A stretch of 17,468 nt of DNA, taken from positions 1 through 17,468 of the forward strand of contig JAGTUW010000388.1 of the NCBI GenBank assembly GCA_018224345.1. The letters are read 5' to 3'. A program made the translations under genes and the position numbers. This document shows positions 6,377 to 13,258 of the stretch, piece after piece. Below the pieces are notes generated by a model. That model saw only the letters and a list, made by a program, of their open reading frames with translations. It did no database searches and was not told where the DNA came from. Position 1 is the first letter of the stretch, and each line of letters opens with the position of its first letter. The stretch comes from Bacteroidota bacterium. Its GTDB lineage: Bacteria > Bacteroidota > Ignavibacteria > SZUA-365.

Positions 6377-9008
6377 TACGGATTTCCGCATAGCTGACAT
6401 CGGCGTCAATGACACCCTTGATTTTCTTCAGGTTGGTATCACGGAGACGGCGGACTGCACCGCGGATCTGATCCTGATGTGTTTTCGGAACGAGCGGATC
6501 GAGATCGATACGAACGCCCCGTCGCAACAGTTCCGAGATGTGATTCGATATGGTACCTTCTGTCAGACCCCGGCGTACCGCGATATCCGCAAGTGTCAGA
6601 CCACGTGTCACCAACTCCCAGGTGCTGCGCACCGGAGCGCTCACATCGTGCATTGCGTCCTTCTCACGTGCCAGTCCCTGTGCAAGCACGCGGTCATGTA
6701 TATGTTCGTCGATGGCCGCGAGTAATTCCCTGCCGCATTTGTCGAATGTCACGGGTCCCATCCCTTCGACTGCGAGCAGTTCTTCACGCCCCTGAGGCCG
6801 GGCTTCGGTAATACGTTGCAGAACGCTGTCCGAGATCAATGCATGCGAAGGGATGTTCAGGGACGCCGCCACGCGACGGCGGGCCGTGCGGAGCGCTTCA
6901 TAGAGAACCGGATCCTTGACCTGGGTGCTGTCACGCTCGGCGGTTGTCGGCAGGCGCATAGGTTGTACGTCATATCCCAGATGCGCTTTTCCTGCTTCGG
7001 TAATATAAATTGAAGGGCGCAACGACGCGGACTGTGCAAGCCAGCCCAGGGCGAGCAATGCATCGATGGTTTCAAAAAGCAGCCGCTTGTCAACGGATTT
7101 CATTTTTCCGTAAGAACTCGCCTCGAAAAGACGGAAGCGTGCGATACGCTGTGTTTCCGCGCCACGGAGGACATCCGCCAGCGTTGTGCGTCCAAATCGT
7201 CCGCCGGTTTCTGCGGCGCAATGCAGTACGAGTGCATGGAAACGATCAAAGGTGTCTTCCCGTGTTTCATTTCCGAGATCGATGACAGTGGATGTACAGG
7301 TATCGCATTTTCCGCAGACTCCCTCGATGGTATCCTCGTCGAAATACTCGAGAATGATGTTGCGCCGACAGGCACTGCCAGTGATGTAGTGTTCGACAGC
7401 TCGCAGTTTCTCAAGTTGGTGGCGCATGCGTTTCTCTATGGCTGCGTAGTCGATACTCAGATCCTGCGCATGCACGCGTTGTCCCAGCAGCGCGATGCCG
7501 CTTCCCTTGCGGCCGGCTGAAAACTCGATGATACCGTCCTCATGCAATCGCCGAAGTATGGGGAGGAGGTCATCGGCTTTGATGCGGCTATTATCCGCCA
7601 TCTCGTCGATGGAGAAGGAGACAGGATCATGGAAGGCTTCGCCACCGACGACACGCAGCAGCGAGGTCGCGACGGATTGCAGCTCCGGAAGCGCGGCTTC
7701 GATAAGCCACATGCGCAAGCGATCGGGAGAAAGAGAAAAACGGACTGTGGAATTGCTGTAGGAATCATTGATCCGCCGGATATATCCATCGCGTTCGAGG
7801 ACGTCCAACGCACCGCGTACTGCGGTTTCCGATACGTTCCCGATCATCGATACGAGAGTGGATGCTGTCAGTGCAACGAGTCCATCGAACATCTGGCCGA
7901 GCTGATTCCCGGCGAAGTGGTGAAGCTGTGCATACACTTTCTGTATCAGCATACGATCGGGATGCGTATTACGGATAAAAAACTCCGGTAGTCCGCGATC
8001 CTTCGGGTGGTAGAGGAGAGTGCAGATGCTTTCTTTTCCATCGCGCCCTGCGCGCCCGGCTTCCTGGTAGTACTGTTCGAGTGTTGACGGCATGTCGTGA
8101 TGCACGACAAAGCGTACGTCGGCTTTGTCTATGCCCATGCCGAAGGCAGTGGTGGCGACGATGACACGCGAGCGGTTGTCCATGAAGCGTTGCTGGACTT
8201 CTTTACGCTCAGTACTCTGTAATCCTGCGTGATAGGCTTCGGCGGCAATGCCATGTGTGCGGAGCATGATGGCGAGTTCGTCGACCGCGTTGCGGGTCCC
8301 TGCGTACACAATGCCGCATTCTTCTGCCGAAGCAATGCGCAGAACCTCGTCACGTTTGTTGACACCGCGCATGACACGGAAGGTCAGATTCTCGCGGTTG
8401 AAACCGCGTACGATGATTTTCGGGTCATGCAGCTCAAGTTGCTGCTGTATGTCCTTTCGGACATCCGGTGTCGCCGTGGCGGTCAGAGCAACAACCTGCG
8501 GTGAGCCGAGCATGGCGATCGCTTCGCGCAGGCGTGTATAGCTGGGCCGAAAGTCGTGTCCCCATTCACTGATGCAATGTGCCTCATCGATGGCAATCAT
8601 GGCGATACGCATGCCCTTCATTCGTTCGATGAAGGCGCGGCTTTCGAAACGTTCCGGCGCCACGTACATCAGCTTGTACCAGCCGTTGCGGGCGCGATCG
8701 AGCCGCGCCATCACCTCCCCGTAGTCGAGCAGTGAATTGATGAACGTTGCGCGGATACGTGCGCGTTCGAGTGAGGCGACCTGGTCCTGCATCAGTGAGA
8801 TGAGAGGAGAAACCACAATGGTGAGTCCATCGAACAAAAGAGCCGGAATCTGGTAGCAGATGGATTTTCCGCCACCCGTCGGCATGACGGCAAGGACGTT
8901 ATGCCGTTCGAGTATGGTGTTGATAATACTGTCCTGTCCCGGGCGGAACGCCGGGTAGGAGAAATGTTTCTGCAGTGCGAGCACTGCGTCATTAAATTGC
9001 GATTGCAT
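6324..9008 (-). CDS. recQ: RecQ-family ATP-dependent DNA helicase with HRDC and C-terminal HTH domains
   Basis: An 894-residue 3'-5' DNA helicase of the RecQ family, acting in recombination and replication-fork repair. Motifs in order: motif 0 with Gln25 (FRPGQ), Walker A TGGGKS (44-49), DEAH (141-144), TATAT (176-180), the motif V-VI region TAFGMGIDKADVR (287-299) and QEAGRAGRDG (315-324). A winged-helix-like insertion of about 180 residues (365-540) precedes the zinc site, whose cysteines are Cys547, Cys565, Cys568 and Cys571. An HRDC domain (about 700-772) follows, then a helix-turn-helix (about 795-835) resembling the helicase-associated HTH_40 domain. Escherichia coli RecQ is about 610 residues and has the zinc site directly after the helicase core, so this is an expanded architecture. 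GGGAG (9017-9021) lies eight nt before the ATG. The 3' end overlaps egtD. Confidence 0.95.
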   Translation of the reverse strand: MQSQFNDAVLALQKHFSYPAFRPGQDSIINTILERHNVLAVMPTGGGKSICYQIPALLFDGLTIVVSPLISLMQDQVASLERARIRATFINSLLDYGEVMARLDRARNGWYKLMYVAPERFESRAFIERMKGMRIAMIAIDEAHCISEWGHDFRPSYTRLREAIAMLGSPQVVALTATATPDVRKDIQQQLELHDPKIIVRGFNRENLTFRVMRGVNKRDEVLRIASAEECGIVYAGTRNAVDELAIMLRTHGIAAEAYHAGLQSTERKEVQQRFMDNRSRVIVATTAFGMGIDKADVRFVVHHDMPSTLEQYYQEAGRAGRDGKESICTLLYHPKDRGLPEFFIRNTHPDRMLIQKVYAQLHHFAGNQLGQMFDGLVALTASTLVSMIGNVSETAVRGALDVLERDGYIRRINDSYSNSTVRFSLSPDRLRMWLIEAALPELQSVATSLLRVVGGEAFHDPVSFSIDEMADNSRIKADDLLPILRRLHEDGIIEFSAGRKGSGIALLGQRVHAQDLSIDYAAIEKRMRHQLEKLRAVEHYITGSACRRNIILEYFDEDTIEGVCGKCDTCTSTVIDLGNETREDTFDRFHALVLHCAAETGGRFGRTTLADVLRGAETQRIARFRLFEASSYGKMKSVDKRLLFETIDALLALGWLAQSASLRPSIYITEAGKAHLGYDVQPMRLPTTAERDSTQVKDPVLYEALRTARRRVAASLNIPSHALISDSVLQRITEARPQGREELLAVEGMGPVTFDKCGRELLAAIDEHIHDRVLAQGLAREKDAMHDVSAPVRSTWELVTRGLTLADIAVRRGLTEGTISNHISELLRRGVRIDLDPLVPKTHQDQIRGAVRRLRDTNLKKIKGVIDADVSYAEIRIMLAAIDAGKHNGDTAR

Positions 9009-9145
9009 GTGTCAGTCTCCCTGATTGAACATGAATAGTGATCTGATGGTTTGCCACCTGTTTCCCCCGTGGTGCGTCTCCGCGGTAACTCGCGGTCCCC
9101 GTGCACGATCGTAGAGGGATTGGTCGCCTTCGTTCAACGTTCTGG

Positions 9146-9583
9146 TCATTCCATCGTGACTGTCTCTTTTTCTCGCATTGTGGTAGCGCCTGCGCCGCTG
9201 GGCCGTGCGGGTGCAGTGTTGTAATGCATCATCGCATAATACGGGGCAAGCTCGGCCGACATGAATTTCGTCACGGCGAGAATGACCCCGAGATCATCGA
9301 GATACCCGGCAAGCGGCAGAAGGTCAGGAATCGCATCGATGGGCGAAATGAAATACAGTAATGCGGCGACAACTATGGTTTTGCGTTGCCACGGTACAGC
9401 AGGGTCCATGAAATAGCGGAACAGTGCCAGGAGATCTTCTGCAAAACGCAGTTTCCTGCCCACGCGTTCGATTTTTTCCTCAAACTCCTCGCTGACCTGT
9501 TTTGCCTGTCTGCGATATACATCCTCGTCCTCTGCGCCGCTGATGTCATAATTCTCAAAAAATTGATCCAGTTCTTTGTCCAT
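9146..9583 (-). CDS. YkvA family (DUF1232) membrane-associated protein
   Basis: A 145-residue protein with the DUF1232/YkvA domain. The hallmark is the hydrophobic stretch VVAALLYFISPIDAIPDLLP followed by GYLDDLGVI, which fits an amphipathic or single membrane-associated segment. The N-terminal third is charged (RRQAKQVSEEFEEKIERVGRKL) and probably helical. The molecular function of the family is not established. The start at 9583 is preferred because GAGGGA (9591-9596) sits seven nt upstream; in-frame ATGs at 9598 and 9652 would extend it but lack a clear ribosome binding site. A terminator and a candidate promoter upstream suggest its own transcription unit. RecQ begins 137 nt downstream on the same strand, so recQ could be read from the same transcript. 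Confidence 0.88.
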   Translation of the reverse strand: MDKELDQFFENYDISGAEDEDVYRRQAKQVSEEFEEKIERVGRKLRFAEDLLALFRYFMDPAVPWQRKTIVVAALLYFISPIDAIPDLLPLAGYLDDLGVILAVTKFMSAELAPYYAMMHYNTAPARPSGAGATTMREKETVTME

Positions 9584-9590
9584 GTCGGCA

Positions 9591-9596
9591 TCCCTC
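9591..9596 (-). promoter_or_regulatory. Ribosome binding site that sets the YkvA start
   Basis: GAGGGA on the minus strand lies seven nt before the ATG at 9583. Neither of the two upstream in-frame ATGs has a comparable site. Confidence 0.5.
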
Positions 9597-9623
9597 ATGT
9601 TGTGCAACAGTAACAATGTCTGG

Positions 9624-9652
9624 AAAATAGCTGGACATAAATTCAGGTACAA
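9624..9652 (-). promoter_or_regulatory. Candidate promoter for the YkvA gene
   Basis: On the minus strand TTGTAC and TATTTT are separated by 17 nt, between the intrinsic terminator and the YkvA start. It would give a leader of about 35 nt. The match to consensus is modest; position right after a terminator is the main support. Confidence 0.3.
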
Positions 9653-9677
9653 GGGAAAACGAAAGGGGGCAAATAAA

Positions 9678-9697
9678 AACCCCCGAAATCGGGGGTT
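9678..9697 (-). terminator. Rho-independent terminator (minus strand)
   Basis: A perfect stem AACCCCCG / CGGGGGTT (9678-9685 with 9690-9697) has a four-nt loop, of which the outer pair could also close. Read on the minus strand it is followed directly by TTTATTT, the U-tract of an intrinsic terminator. The plus strand has no T-run after the stem, so the direction is minus. It would end transcripts coming from the lipoprotein operon or from the small ORF at 9759-9947. A further G5 block at 9665-9669 could pair with the same C5 block. Confidence 0.8.
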
Positions 9698-9758
9698 GAT
9701 CTATGTAAACACGTAAGCGAAAATGTCGATGATGCGCTGTGTAATCGTGCGACACTAC

Positions 9759-9947
9759 TTATCGTGGCAAGCACAACCTACCGCGGATACGGTCTGTCAG
9801 CATTCTGAGAGATTTCAGGACGGAATAAAGGATGGAGGCAGCCGGCATTCTGGATCGCTTTGAGCGTGTGCGGGGATGTGAAGCGGGCGACTTTTGTCCG
9901 TACAGTGTACGAACGCGTGATTCCATTATCATTTGCTGACCGACCAT
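9759..9947 (-). CDS. Possible small basic protein of 62 residues
   Basis: I do not recognise this ORF. It begins MVGQQMIMESRVRTLY, carries a strongly basic middle (RTRSKRSR) and a more hydrophobic, still basic end (SILYSVLKSLRMLTDRIRGR). It has no signal peptide or transmembrane helix and one cysteine near its C-terminus. Support comes from placement: GGAG (9954-9957) is six nt before the ATG, and an intrinsic terminator on the same strand begins about 60 nt after the TAA. An upstream in-frame TTG at 9959 overlaps the ribosome site and is less likely. A small nucleic-acid-binding protein would fit the charge, but that is a guess, and the region could equally be a noncoding RNA. Confidence 0.38.
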   Translation of the reverse strand: MVGQQMIMESRVRTLYGQKSPASHPRTRSKRSRMPAASILYSVLKSLRMLTDRIRGRLCLPR

Positions 9948-10148
9948 GAAAATCTCCAATTAGCGGTTACAACAGCACAGAATAATTGTTCAATAATCAT
10001 GCCAAACAAAAAGCCACGAATACAGGCCGGATTCGAAATGTTGCACGAATTTTCTGTGAAAATCAGTGACAACAAGTGAAGAATGTTCACATTGCGATAT
10101 GAAGAAAGGAGGCTGAAAGGTGGGAGTATCGGAGATGCAGCGGGGAGG

Positions 10149-10697
10149 TCAATAATTCGATTCATCCCGCCATTGTGTGATTCTCCAGGGATCTTCGACA
10201 TCGCTGCGGAAGAGGTTCAGGCTGACGCGGCCGTCGACACGAATAATATCGTTGGGGTTGAAGTTGACCGTCAGATTGAAACCACGTGTGACGCTTGAGC
10301 GCAGCGAATCACCGGAAAAGCCGACAATATTGTTCCAGACAAGATTGAGGTTGGAAGCGGATTGAAAGAGATGCCAGGTAATGCGCATTTCCTCATCGCG
10401 ACCCCAACTCTCATCAATGTTACGTTCATAATCGCGATAGGTGAAAGTAAAATCCTGGGTGAGGAGTCCGCCATAAATGGTCGTGTCCTTGAATGTATAT
10501 GCGTAACGGAAATTCTGAAACAGGCCCTCGACCGTTGTCTGATCTGAGATCAGACCACTTTCGTTGAATGCGTCTTCGTCGATTGCGGGTGCGAAGGGGT
10601 TACAGGCGGTTACTGTCAATAACATGAAAATGAGAAAAAGCAATGAGCAGAAACGCAGGTCCTGGAGAGCCGGTCTCCTGCTGCGTTCATGACGCAT
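10149..10697 (-). CDS. Predicted lipoprotein B, second of a tandem pair
   Basis: A 182-residue predicted lipoprotein. From the ATG at 10697 there is a basic N-region, a hydrophobic stretch (LLFLIFMLLTV) and a lipobox VTAC with Cys32 as the acylation site; Asn follows the cysteine. The mature part (TTVEGLFQNFRYAYTFKDTTIYGGLL...WRITQWRDES) has the layout of the upstream lipoprotein, with an N-terminal helix pair, a Trp-Glu segment and a C-terminal W-x-I-T-x-W-x-D motif. It may be an NTF2/SnoaL-like fold, inferred only from this pattern. The longer in-frame ATG at 10802 has GGAG three nt upstream but would put the lipobox near residue 67, too deep for a signal peptide. It is probably anchored in the envelope; its function is unknown. 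Confidence 0.72.
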   Translation of the reverse strand: MRHERSRRPALQDLRFCSLLFLIFMLLTVTACNPFAPAIDEDAFNESGLISDQTTVEGLFQNFRYAYTFKDTTIYGGLLTQDFTFTYRDYERNIDESWGRDEEMRITWHLFQSASNLNLVWNNIVGFSGDSLRSSVTRGFNLTVNFNPNDIIRVDGRVSLNLFRSDVEDPWRITQWRDESNY

Positions 10698-10730
10698 TGC
10701 TTTGCGGAAGTGCGGGCGGTCGGGGACGGC

Positions 10731-10763
10731 ACTGTATGTGACGATAGTACTGTATGTGACGAT
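10731..10763. repeat. Tandem direct repeat, 15 bp identical, 18-bp period
   Basis: ACTGTATGTGACGAT occurs at 10731-10745 and again at 10749-10763, separated by AGT. It sits between the stop of lipoprotein A and the preferred start of lipoprotein B, in the likely leader of the latter. Confidence 0.9.
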
Positions 10764-10777
10764 ATGTGATGCGTGAT

Positions 10778-11398
10778 TCAATTTGCGAAGCGCCCTTTCC
10801 ATTCACTCCAACTTGTTGCATCGGGAAGGGGAATATCGGACCAGCGTGTGATGCTCCAGATGGAGTTTCTGTCTATATGAAGAACGAATTGCAGAGTGCC
10901 ACGTACTGTTTCGCTGACATTTGAGACCCCATGACGATAATTCATTTCATAACTGCCTTCATAAATAGCCGAGTCTGCCGCTGTGACCGAAAATTGTCCG
11001 AGCAGTGAGAGGGAAGCGGAGGCATCCCTGGGTGCGAAGGCTTTCATCGCTGAAAACCAGGAACGTTCGGATTGGATCGACCAATCGGCGAACGTCCCCG
11101 CATAGCGTCCCGCTGCCGTTGTGGTCGGAATGAAAAGGAAACGTCGGTCGGAATTCAATGTGTCGACCAGACAGCGTATGTAATTTTCCGTATTTTTTTC
11201 CGCCACGGCATTCTCAAGATTGCTCAGCACGATGTCCGGTGCTGTCGGCGGAACGAATGTGGAGCTTCCGGTGGTCGGGGGTTCGGGATCACGTGTTTCG
11301 AAGAGACCGCAGCCTCCGAAAACAAGAACGATCAGCAGGGAGAAACAAAGGACCCAGCGTAGGTCTATAGCGGGTGATATGATGAGTCGGGACATCAT
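10778..11398 (-). CDS. Predicted lipoprotein A, first of a tandem pair
   Basis: A 206-residue predicted lipoprotein. The N-terminus has a hydrophobic core (VLCFSLLIVLVF) ending in a lipobox-like FGGC with Cys30; the -3 residue is Phe rather than the usual Leu, Val or Ile. After a Pro/Thr-rich linker (about 38-54) the mature domain starts DIVLSNLENAVAEKNTENY, a helical opening common in NTF2/SnoaL-like proteins, and ends with WSITRWSDIP. The C-terminal W-x-I-T-x-W-x-D motif and overall layout are shared with lipoprotein B, so the two probably arose by an old duplication. The start overlaps the stop of the methyltransferase gene (ATGA at 11395-11398) with no strong ribosome site, suggesting coupled translation. 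The start might instead be the second ATG at 11395. Function unknown. Confidence 0.78.
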   Translation of the reverse strand: MMSRLIISPAIDLRWVLCFSLLIVLVFGGCGLFETRDPEPPTTGSSTFVPPTAPDIVLSNLENAVAEKNTENYIRCLVDTLNSDRRFLFIPTTTAAGRYAGTFADWSIQSERSWFSAMKAFAPRDASASLSLLGQFSVTAADSAIYEGSYEMNYRHGVSNVSETVRGTLQFVLHIDRNSIWSITRWSDIPLPDATSWSEWKGRFAN

Positions 11399-12186
11399 AT
11401 TGCTTTCGCGAACATGAGACAGCGTGGAGAATCCGTTTCATAGGCCGCACCGTCGTAATTGCCGTAAACCTCCGCGAGTTGAAACGCATTACGGGTGAAC
11501 ATCCGGGCAAAATCATCGCAGGTAAACAGACGCACCGATTCTGTAAACTCACGTTCCTGATCGTTCTCCCGAATATGGATACGTTTTTCCACACGACCGT
11601 CCCGGATAGAGCGCTCCTGAATGACTGTCCCACTGGAGGTCTGTGTTTCAGAGTATGGTACGATCATGTCGGCGACGGCTTCCGCATTCAGAAAATCGAG
11701 CATGTACCAAGCGCCGGAGGGCAGACAGGCGCGGACACCATTGATGACGGCTTCATTTTCAGCATCCCTGCGAAAATAGCCGAAGGCGGTAAAGAGTTGC
11801 AGCACTGCGGAGAAAGAGCGGGTGAAGGGAAGGCGGCGCATATCCGCGCGGAGGAGTCCGACGCGATGACGATATCGTTGTGTCTTGGCTGCGGCGACTC
11901 TCAGTAGCGTCGGGGAGAGATCAGCAGCGATGACGGTATAACCACGTCTGGCCAGTTCAAATGCATGGCGCCCGCTTCCGCAGGCCAGATCAAGCAGTGG
12001 GCCGGTGAAGCTGCTCTGTGTACCCGTCACGGGTGCGGCTGGAGTGGGCAGTGCCGATGTTGTTTCCGGTTGGAGGGAGGTCACCTTTTCGAACAAATCG
12101 ATAGCCAGTCGCGCTTCAGTTGCATCACGATGGGCATAGAGTTCGATATACATGTCGTCCGTAAACCAATGGGTGTACCAGGACAT
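11395..12186 (-). CDS. Class I SAM-dependent methyltransferase
   Basis: A 263-residue class I methyltransferase. The SAM-binding motif I is LLDLACGSGRHAF (64-76), followed by the acidic end of strand two, VIAADLSP (85-92). A motif-like ADMRRLPF and the block LQLFTAFGYF complete a Rossmann core. The N-terminus (WYTHWFTDDMYIELYAHRD) is typical of a widespread group of uncharacterised bacterial methyltransferases. Residues of about 40-60 are a Pro/Thr/Ser/Ala-rich linker between the N-terminal helices and the SAM domain, an apparent insertion. The substrate cannot be predicted. It starts 21 nt after recR and ends overlapping lipoprotein A, so it is probably cotranscribed with both. No strong Shine-Dalgarno was seen, consistent with coupling to recR. 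Confidence 0.88.
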   Translation of the reverse strand: MSWYTHWFTDDMYIELYAHRDATEARLAIDLFEKVTSLQPETTSALPTPAAPVTGTQSSFTGPLLDLACGSGRHAFELARRGYTVIAADLSPTLLRVAAAKTQRYRHRVGLLRADMRRLPFTRSFSAVLQLFTAFGYFRRDAENEAVINGVRACLPSGAWYMLDFLNAEAVADMIVPYSETQTSSGTVIQERSIRDGRVEKRIHIRENDQEREFTESVRLFTCDDFARMFTRNAFQLAEVYGNYDGAAYETDSPRCLMFAKAI

Positions 12187-12207
12187 GGGCAGTCCATTCC
12201 GGTGAAG

Positions 12208-12804
12208 TCAAATAAGTATACGGCCTTCGAAGGCGCGTGTGATCGTGGCGGTATCGGTGAATTCAAGATCGCTTCCCATCGGTATGCCCCGCGCAATCCG
12301 GGTGATACGGAGACCGATGGGTTTGAGCAGGCGGGAAAGGTAGAGCGTTGTCGCTTCACCTTCGACATCAGGGTTCATTGCAAGAATGATTTCTTCAATC
12401 CCGTCCTGCGCACGATCAAGCAACTCACGGACATGAAGATCGTCGGGTCCGATGCCATCGAGTGGAGAGAGGCGGCCGCCGAGTACATGGTAGAGCCCGC
12501 GGTACTCGTTGGTACGTTCGATGGCGAACACATCGTTGGAATCCTCGACGACGCAGATGACACGGGCATCCCTGCGATGACTGGTGCAAATGACGCAGGG
12601 GTCTTCTTCCGTGATATTGCAGCAGCGCGAGCAGGTACGCACATTGTCCTTGACACTCAACAGCGCCGCAGCCATCTGCTCCGCTTCCTGACGGGGACGT
12701 TTGAGTATGTACAGTGCGAGCCGCTGTGCGGTTTTACGGCCGATTCCCGGCAGACGCGAGAATTCGGCGATAAGGGCATCGAGAGAAGGTGAGGTGGAAA
12801 GCAT
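12208..12804 (-). CDS. recR: Recombination mediator protein RecR
   Basis: A 198-residue RecR, the partner of RecO (and RecF) that loads RecA on gapped single-stranded DNA. Visible: the N-terminal helix-hairpin-helix (LPGIGRKTAQRLALYIL, 18-34), a C4 zinc finger (Cys58, Cys61, Cys70, Cys73), the Toprim start ICVVEDSNDV (83-92), the hallmark YRGLYHVLGGRLSPLDGIGP (101-120) and LAMNPDVEGEATTLYL (141-156). Length is normal for the family. It begins nine nt after the ybaB stop without a strong ribosome site of its own, so translation probably depends on coupling. The ybaB-recR pair is a widely conserved gene order, often with dnaX upstream; here the gene upstream of ybaB is sprA instead. Confidence 0.97.
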   Translation of the reverse strand: MLSTSPSLDALIAEFSRLPGIGRKTAQRLALYILKRPRQEAEQMAAALLSVKDNVRTCSRCCNITEEDPCVICTSHRRDARVICVVEDSNDVFAIERTNEYRGLYHVLGGRLSPLDGIGPDDLHVRELLDRAQDGIEEIILAMNPDVEGEATTLYLSRLLKPIGLRITRIARGIPMGSDLEFTDTATITRAFEGRILI

Positions 12805-12813
12805 ATTGTGGAC

Positions 12814-13152
12814 TTACATTCCCATATTACCCAGGTTAAGCCCGGGTATGTTCGGGATCATACCCGAGGTCGCTTTCCCCATTTCCTCCTGCGCCATAGC
12901 TTTTGATTGGTCGATGGCCTTGTTGACGGCAGAAAGAATAAGATCCTCCAGCAGTTCGATGTCTTCCGGTGTGACCACACTTTTTTCCAGCGTAATCTTT
13001 CTGACCTCCTGTCTTCCGTTCATGGTGACCGACACCATGCCGCCACCGACTTCGGCAGTGGTTTCCAATTCGCCGAGTTTGGCTTGCACTTCGCTGACGC
13101 GACCCTGCAATTCCTGTACCTTGGCCATCATATCCTGTAAATTGAGACTCAT
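12814..13152 (-). CDS. ybaB: YbaB/EbfC family nucleoid-associated protein
   Basis: A 112-residue YbaB/EbfC family protein, a small dimeric DNA-binding protein associated with the nucleoid and usually encoded next to recR. The N-terminal helix (MMAKVQELQGRVSEVQAKLGELE) and the core GGGMVSVTMNGRQEV followed by the ITLEKSVV strand and the LLEDLILSAVNKAI helix are typical. The C-terminus is Gly/Met/Asn-rich (GMIPNIPGLNLGNMGM), as in other members. The start at 13152 is chosen because GAGGA (13157-13161) lies four nt upstream and the family begins this way; an upstream in-frame ATG at 13224 would add 24 residues that do not resemble the family. Confidence 0.95.
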   Translation of the reverse strand: MSLNLQDMMAKVQELQGRVSEVQAKLGELETTAEVGGGMVSVTMNGRQEVRKITLEKSVVTPEDIELLEDLILSAVNKAIDQSKAMAQEEMGKATSGMIPNIPGLNLGNMGM

Positions 13153-13156
13153 GAAT

Positions 13157-13161
13157 TCCTC
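13157..13161 (-). promoter_or_regulatory. Ribosome binding site that sets the YbaB start
   Basis: GAGGA on the minus strand lies four nt before the ATG at 13152, favouring this start over the longer reading frame. Confidence 0.55.
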
Positions 13162-13208
13162 TTCGTCATCACAAGGGAAAGTAAATGAATATTGTAAAAT
13201 GGGACTGC

Positions 13209-13241
13209 GCTTCCTGTCATGCAAGTCGCAACGACGGAAGC
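13209..13241 (-). other. Stem-loop between sprA and ybaB
   Basis: GCTTCC(T)GTC at 13209-13218 pairs with GACGGAAGC at 13233-13241, a nine-bp stem with one bulged T and a 14-nt loop. There is no T-run after it on either strand, so it is not a standard intrinsic terminator. It may be an RNA stability or processing element in the sprA-ybaB gap, or incidental. Confidence 0.3.
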
Positions 13242-13258
13242 ATCATTACAGCATGGTA

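Larger units (their letters stand above)
9584..10148. other. Gene-poor stretch between YkvA and the lipoprotein operon
   Basis: This 565-nt stretch holds no recognised gene. It contains the YkvA ribosome site and candidate promoter, the intrinsic terminator at 9678-9697, and the candidate small ORF at 9759-9947. Upstream of that ORF (9948-10148) is A/T-rich sequence with an imperfect inverted repeat around TAATTGTTCAATAA, and a weak five-bp hairpin (10076-10090, GTGAA/TTCAC) followed on the minus strand by TTGTTGT. That hairpin might end the lipoprotein transcript inefficiently. A minus-strand small RNA ending at the terminator is as plausible as a small protein. Confidence 0.5.

Noticed and set aside
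9108..9137. Promoter-like boxes (TTGAAC, 18 nt, TACGAT) upstream of recQ on the minus strand
   Set aside because: Only four of six matches in each box and a leader of about 90 nt; too weak to list as a feature.
10083..10298. Short plus-strand ORF opposite the end of lipoprotein B
   Set aside because: Most of it is antisense to the conserved C-terminal motif region of lipoprotein B. An AGGAGG-like sequence nearby (10107-10112) lies inside the ORF rather than before its start.
11965..12792. A 275-codon plus-strand frame over recR and the methyltransferase
   Set aside because: It runs antisense across two well-recognised genes and their junction.
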